Below are positions 6,120-9,086 of a stretch of DNA of 9,086 nt, piece by piece. A model generated the notes under the pieces. It searched no databases. It was not told the DNA's origin and was given only the letters and a program-made list of their open reading frames with translations. The translations under genes and the position numbers were made by a program. The DNA lies in NCBI GenBank assembly GCA_003541985.1, contig DPLM01000179.1, forward strand, positions 1,119-10,204, in the 5' to 3' direction. The DNA comes from Deltaproteobacteria bacterium (lineage in GTDB: Bacteria > SAR324 > NAC60-12). The number at the start of each line of letters is the position of its first letter. Within the stretch, counting starts at the first letter, position 1.

Positions 6120-7021
6120 TGGTTCGTTTTGAGAAGGAGACCCTACCGGTTCACCAAACCGCAAGTGGCGCACGCTATGAAATCGAGGTATATCGCTACG
6201 ATCCCCCTAATTCTACAGAGACTGTATATCTGCAAGGGGGCTTGCATGGTATCGAACTGACGGGTATCCCTGTTCTTTACGAGTTCATGAAGCTGGTTGA
6301 AGAGGCTCAGTTGCCCCATCAGATCATCTGTGTACCGCAGTCGAATCCAATGGGACTGGATAGCCAGATCATGGGAGTACAGACAGGTTATAATAACCTG
6401 CATACCAACCAGCAAAACTGTTGGAACTGGAACCGAATTGGGCAATTACGAGGTGATAGTAGCCAGGAAGGAGAATGGGTAGAACTGTTGCTGAATCTGA
6501 CTGAGCCAGCGGACACTATTCTGGATCTGCACACTGCGGGTGCTGAGACAGCGCCGCATGTTTATGCTCATGTAAGCCAGGTCGAGCAAGCTCAGTGCTT
6601 GGGATTGCCGCATGTTTTGGCTTGGGAACAAAATTCTACCAGCTTCTGTGATACCTGTCAGCAACTTGGCAAAGTTGCACTCACCTTGGAATTATCTGCA
6701 AGCCGTGTGATTACTGGCGAAGATATAGAGCGTGGAATTCAGGTCTTGCAGCGATACTTTGGCATGTTGCCCAAGGCTCCAGCAGCTCGAGTCTGGTCGA
6801 TTCGTGGACACCTTAAGCGCTGGCTGTCACCGAGTGGGGGTGTACTGACCTGGCATCGGCGAGCTGGAGAATACATCCGACAAGGAGAGTCACTGGCTAC
6901 ACTGTATACTCGACAAGGTAAGCAAGAATTGACCTCACCTTATAGTGGTTTGTTATTGTTGAAGAATCCAACTCATGCACCACATGAGCGCCAGGAGTTA
7001 GCCAAGTTCTTGTTGGAGTAG
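6119..7021 (+). CDS. Succinylglutamate desuccinylase/aspartoacylase-family zinc deacylase
   Basis: This is a zinc-dependent amide hydrolase of the M14-related AstE/AspA family, whose members remove acyl groups from N-acyl amino acids or related compounds. Numbered from ATG 6119, zinc ligands are predicted at His43 and Glu46 in GGLHGIE and at His138 in ILDLHTAG. The catalytic Glu is Glu191 in LTLELSAS. NPMG (77-80) is the usual substrate-loop motif. The following family motif DLNR appears as NWNR (103-106), keeping the Arg but losing the Asp. A C-terminal beta-barrel-like region from about 226 carries SPSGGVL and RQGESLATLY. ATG 6119 shares its A with the previous stop and has GGGAGG (6107-6112) six bases upstream; an in-frame GTG at 6116 is less well placed. 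No ast-pathway genes are nearby, so AstE itself is unlikely. The true substrate is unknown. Confidence 0.85.
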   Translation: MVRFEKETLPVHQTASGARYEIEVYRYDPPNSTETVYLQGGLHGIELTGIPVLYEFMKLVEEAQLPHQIICVPQSNPMGLDSQIMGVQTGYNNLHTNQQNCWNWNRIGQLRGDSSQEGEWVELLLNLTEPADTILDLHTAGAETAPHVYAHVSQVEQAQCLGLPHVLAWEQNSTSFCDTCQQLGKVALTLELSASRVITGEDIERGIQVLQRYFGMLPKAPAARVWSIRGHLKRWLSPSGGVLTWHRRAGEYIRQGESLATLYTRQGKQELTSPYSGLLLLKNPTHAPHERQELAKFLLE

Positions 7022-7031
7022 GCTGGACCCA

Positions 7032-7952
7032 ATGAGCGAGTTGATGCCTTCTAAACGGGAGATCCGACAGCGCGTAGAGTATGGCGCCCTTGTTCTTGCC
7101 CAAAGACTGGCTGTGCTGACCCGAAAACCTCAATTGGAATGGTGGGAACACGGTTTTGCGAAACTAGCCTACCAAAGACTGAAGATTTATCGGAAGGTGG
7201 TTGAGCCGAATCTAAGCATTGCCTTTGCGAATTGGAGTGAGGAAGATCGCACTCAACTTGCCTACAATAATTATCGTTGGTTTGCGCGATTTACACTAGA
7301 CTTATTGCGTATGTCAGATTGGTTCGGAAGAACGAACAGCCTCTGTGAAGTGCGCAATCCAGAAATCTTACGCGAGGCTTTGACAGAGGAACGAGGTGTA
7401 CTTCTAGCGTCAGGCCACTTCGGAAACTGGGAAATCATTTGTCCGCGGTTGGCTGAGGTGGGATTCCCAATGTCCCTTTATGTTGGTGCTCAAACCAATC
7501 CACGCTCTGATGACAACCAGAACACGTTGCGAGCTAGCTTTGGAGTGGAGACAATTGGTCGTAGCCGTCAGGCACCATTGCGCATTCGCCGTGCACTGGA
7601 GAAAAATCGAACTGTCACCATCATTGTTGACCAGAATGACAATAAGTCCGATCTATTTGTTGATTTTTTTGGTAAGGCAGCTTCGATGAGTAAGGGGCTC
7701 GGAAGCTTCCATTATCTCAAACAAAGTCCGGTTCTTTTCACGACCTGTACTTATCAAGGTGATCGCTGTTTGTTGGAATTCCAACGGTTGGAATGTCCGC
7801 ACAGCGGTGATAAAGAAAGAGACCTGCAGGATATGTCGCAGGCCTTCACTACCGCAATGGAGGCGGCAATTTGTCGTCATCCAGAGCAGTACTTCTGGAT
7901 GCATCGTCGTTGGCGCAAGCGTCCAGCATATGACCCACAACCTGTTTACTGA
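7032..7952 (+). CDS. Lipid A biosynthesis acyltransferase (LpxL/HtrB family)
   Basis: The enzyme transfers an acyl chain, usually laurate or myristate from acyl-ACP, to the Kdo2-lipid A precursor at the inner membrane. The family's catalytic HxxxxE motif is present as SGHFGNWE (127-134), with His129 and Glu134. Further family blocks are IIVDQNDNKSD (197-207), FFGKAASMSKG (212-222) and the C-terminal FWMHRRWRKRP (288-298). The length of 306 is typical. The N-terminus (about 15-50) is amphipathic rather than a clear membrane helix, as in many diverged family members. The ATG at 7032 is ten bases after the deacylase stop with only a weak TGGA before it; ATG 7044 is an alternative. LpxL cannot be distinguished from LpxM or LpxP from the sequence alone, so no symbol is given. 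Confidence 0.92.
   Translation: MSELMPSKREIRQRVEYGALVLAQRLAVLTRKPQLEWWEHGFAKLAYQRLKIYRKVVEPNLSIAFANWSEEDRTQLAYNNYRWFARFTLDLLRMSDWFGRTNSLCEVRNPEILREALTEERGVLLASGHFGNWEIICPRLAEVGFPMSLYVGAQTNPRSDDNQNTLRASFGVETIGRSRQAPLRIRRALEKNRTVTIIVDQNDNKSDLFVDFFGKAASMSKGLGSFHYLKQSPVLFTTCTYQGDRCLLEFQRLECPHSGDKERDLQDMSQAFTTAMEAAICRHPEQYFWMHRRWRKRPAYDPQPVY
7772..7794. repeat. Three clustered inverted copies of an 8-base unit inside the lpxL-like gene
   Basis: The unit GTTGGAAT occurs at 7772-7779, inverted as ATTCCAAC at 7778-7785, and direct again at 7787-7794. The first two form a 14-base perfect palindrome. The last two form an 8-1-8 inverted repeat around G7786. The bases encode part of LEFQRLEC, where the repeated Leu-Glu codons (TTG GAA) account for some of the pattern. 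Confidence 0.4.
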
Positions 7953-7964
7953 GGGAGATCAGCA

Positions 7965-8870
7965 ATGGGCAAAAAAACTGACAAGAAAAAGGAGCAACGC
8001 GTACAACAGGAAGTTGTGAAGACGGCTAAAAAGGCAGAAAAGTCGACTCCGATAGGCGAAGTTCCTCATGGAGACATCCATATTAAGCATGAGAGATTGA
8101 ACAAGTCTTTCTATGAATCAGAGTTGGAACGTCTACAACTGGAACTGGTCAAGTGGCAGACCTGGATCAAGCAAAAAGGTTTCAAAGTCGTTATGATCTT
8201 TGAGGGACGCGACGCCGCTGGTAAAGGAGGTTCGATCAAGCGCATTACCGAGCCGCTGAATCCAAGAGGCTGTCGAGTAGTAGCGTTGGGAACACCGACA
8301 GAAAAGGAAAAGACACAGTGGTATTTCCAGCGCTATGTAAGCGAGCTACCTGCTGCAGGAGAGATCGTGATCTTCGACCGCAGTTGGTACAACCGAGCTG
8401 GTGTTGAGCGAGTGATGGGTTTCTGTACTGATGAGCAGTACGAAGAATTCCAGCGTAGCTGTCCGGAATTTGAGAGAATGCTGGTACGCTCCGGAATTAT
8501 TCTGCTCAAGTACTGGTTCTCCGTCAGCGATGAAGAACAAGAACGACGATTTCATGATCGTGCCAAAGATCCAGCCAAGCGCTGGAAACTCAGCCCAATG
8601 GATATGGAGTCAATCTCTCGCTGGGTCGAATACTCCAAGGCCAAGGATACGATGCTCAACTTCTCAAATATTCCAGAAGCACCCTGGTTTGGAGTGGAGG
8701 GTGATGATAAACGCCGTGCACGACTCAACTGCATTCACCATGTCCTCAGCAAAGTTGATTACAAAGATGTCCTGCCATCTGTGATCAAGGTTCCGGACCG
8801 ACCTCCGCTACCGAAGGACTATCATCGTCCTCCGAGAGAAGAGCAATTCCATGTACCAGAGGTGTACTGA
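7965..8870 (+). CDS. ppk2: PPK2-family polyphosphate kinase (class I-like, single domain)
   Basis: PPK2 enzymes move phosphate between inorganic polyphosphate and nucleoside diphosphates. Single-domain class I members mainly charge ADP or GDP using polyphosphate. Walker A is GRDAAGKGGS (81-90). The Walker B-like block is VIFDRSWYNRAGVERV (135-150), and the lid module is RFHDRAKDPAKRWKLS (195-210). SRWVEYSKAKDTML and the C-terminal KVDYKDVLP and PKDYHRPP are also family-like. The length of 301 fits one domain; there is no duplicated kinase domain as in the long class II forms. The first 26 residues are strongly lysine-rich (GKKTDKKKEQR), perhaps contacting polyphosphate, which is inference. 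The start is firm: GGGAG (7953-7957) lies seven bases before ATG 7965 and 12 bases separate it from the lpxL-like stop. It is the last gene of the run. Assignment to class I rather than II is by overall resemblance. Confidence 0.94.
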   Translation: MGKKTDKKKEQRVQQEVVKTAKKAEKSTPIGEVPHGDIHIKHERLNKSFYESELERLQLELVKWQTWIKQKGFKVVMIFEGRDAAGKGGSIKRITEPLNPRGCRVVALGTPTEKEKTQWYFQRYVSELPAAGEIVIFDRSWYNRAGVERVMGFCTDEQYEEFQRSCPEFERMLVRSGIILLKYWFSVSDEEQERRFHDRAKDPAKRWKLSPMDMESISRWVEYSKAKDTMLNFSNIPEAPWFGVEGDDKRRARLNCIHHVLSKVDYKDVLPSVIKVPDRPPLPKDYHRPPREEQFHVPEVY

Positions 8871-9086
8871 GCTCAACTCCTTGTGGATTTTAGCTTTGGT
8901 CGGGAGCAATGCTGTTCCTGGCCAATGCAGTCAGCTTGTGTGAAAACTGCCAAATATTGTAACTCGTCGAGGGGAAAAGGTCTCGCAATTCCTTAGTGAC
9001 CAAAGCAGAGGATGTGGCTTCCTAATGTTTCAAGATTGAGTTCGTACAAGTATTTTGAAACAAAAATATTACTCTGAAAATGCTTC
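8871..9086. other. Intergenic tail without a recognisable gene
   Basis: After ppk2 no convincing coding frame is seen. Apart from the stem-loop near its start, the final 50 bases are AT-rich and contain a weak inverted repeat, TATTTTG and CAAAAATA (9051-9057 and 9061-9068). This could belong to the promoter region of a gene beyond the window. A minus-strand frame stays open for about 30 codons from the right edge, but it is too short to judge. Confidence 0.4.
8893..8928 (+). terminator. Strong stem-loop after ppk2, possible terminator without T-run
   Basis: The arm TTGGTCGGGAGCA (8896-8908) pairs with TGTTCCTGGCCAA (8913-8925) around the tetraloop ATGC. This gives 13 continuous pairs, three of them G-U. 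Past one T-T mismatch, two further pairs form (8893-8894 with 8927-8928). It begins 22 bases after the ppk2 stop, where the end of the operon is expected. No T-run follows, so it is not a canonical intrinsic terminator. It may instead protect the 3' end or act with another factor. The G-U pairs point to RNA folding on the + strand rather than a protein-binding DNA site. Confidence 0.4.

Noticed and set aside
7664..7670. T7 run in the lpxL-like gene
   Set aside because: It results from Asp-Phe-Phe codons and is short for a slippage locus.
7971..7977. A7 run near the start of ppk2, considered as a slippage or frameshift site
   Set aside because: It follows from lysine codons in a lysine-rich tail, and no alternative downstream frame makes sense.
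9051..9068. AT-rich inverted repeat near the right edge considered as a terminator
   Set aside because: The stem is short, contains a bulge and has no G-C core or T-run.

Overview
The window reads as ordinary chromosomal DNA from a Gram-negative, proteobacterium-like organism. The evidence for this is an LpxL-type lipid A acyltransferase, an ArnT/GT39-type membrane glycosyltransferase, a DUF1499 lipoprotein, a SerB with a long N-terminal regulatory region, and a PPK2 polyphosphate kinase. Base composition looks balanced and even throughout, with no insertion sequence, phage gene, tRNA, rRNA or CRISPR array. A precise lineage cannot be fixed from sequence alone. A marine deltaproteobacterium-like or SAR324-like group is only a guess.

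Layout: every gene is on the + strand. Bases 2-181 hold the C-terminal end of a regulator that looks like the FCD domain of a GntR-family protein. A 97-base gap leads to a GT39 glycosyltransferase (279 or 309 to 1970), which carries a run of eight G inside its reading frame. A 118-base gap contains a perfect 7-1-7 palindrome and a weak promoter candidate. From 2089 to 8870 nine genes follow with gaps of at most 27 bases and two overlaps: asd, a 68-residue unknown, a PspC-domain membrane protein, hemD, serB, a DUF1499 lipoprotein, an AstE/AspA-type zinc deacylase, an lpxL-like acyltransferase and ppk2. The last 216 bases show no convincing gene but hold a strong stem-loop just after ppk2, which probably closes the run.

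How the genes fit together: the run looks like one transcription unit mixing central biosynthesis with envelope functions. The biosynthetic genes are Asd for the Asp-derived amino acids and diaminopimelate, HemD for tetrapyrroles and SerB for serine. The envelope genes are the PspC-domain protein, the DUF1499 lipoprotein and the lipid A acyltransferase. PPK2 adds nucleotide and polyphosphate energetics at the end. The GT39 enzyme upstream could modify lipid A or another lipid-linked glycan.

No clearly new multi-gene system was found. The points most worth checking are the poly-G tract in the glycosyltransferase, the palindrome before asd, the zinc deacylase with an altered arginine motif next to lipid A genes, the orphan small protein, and a clustered inverted-repeat pattern inside lpxL.
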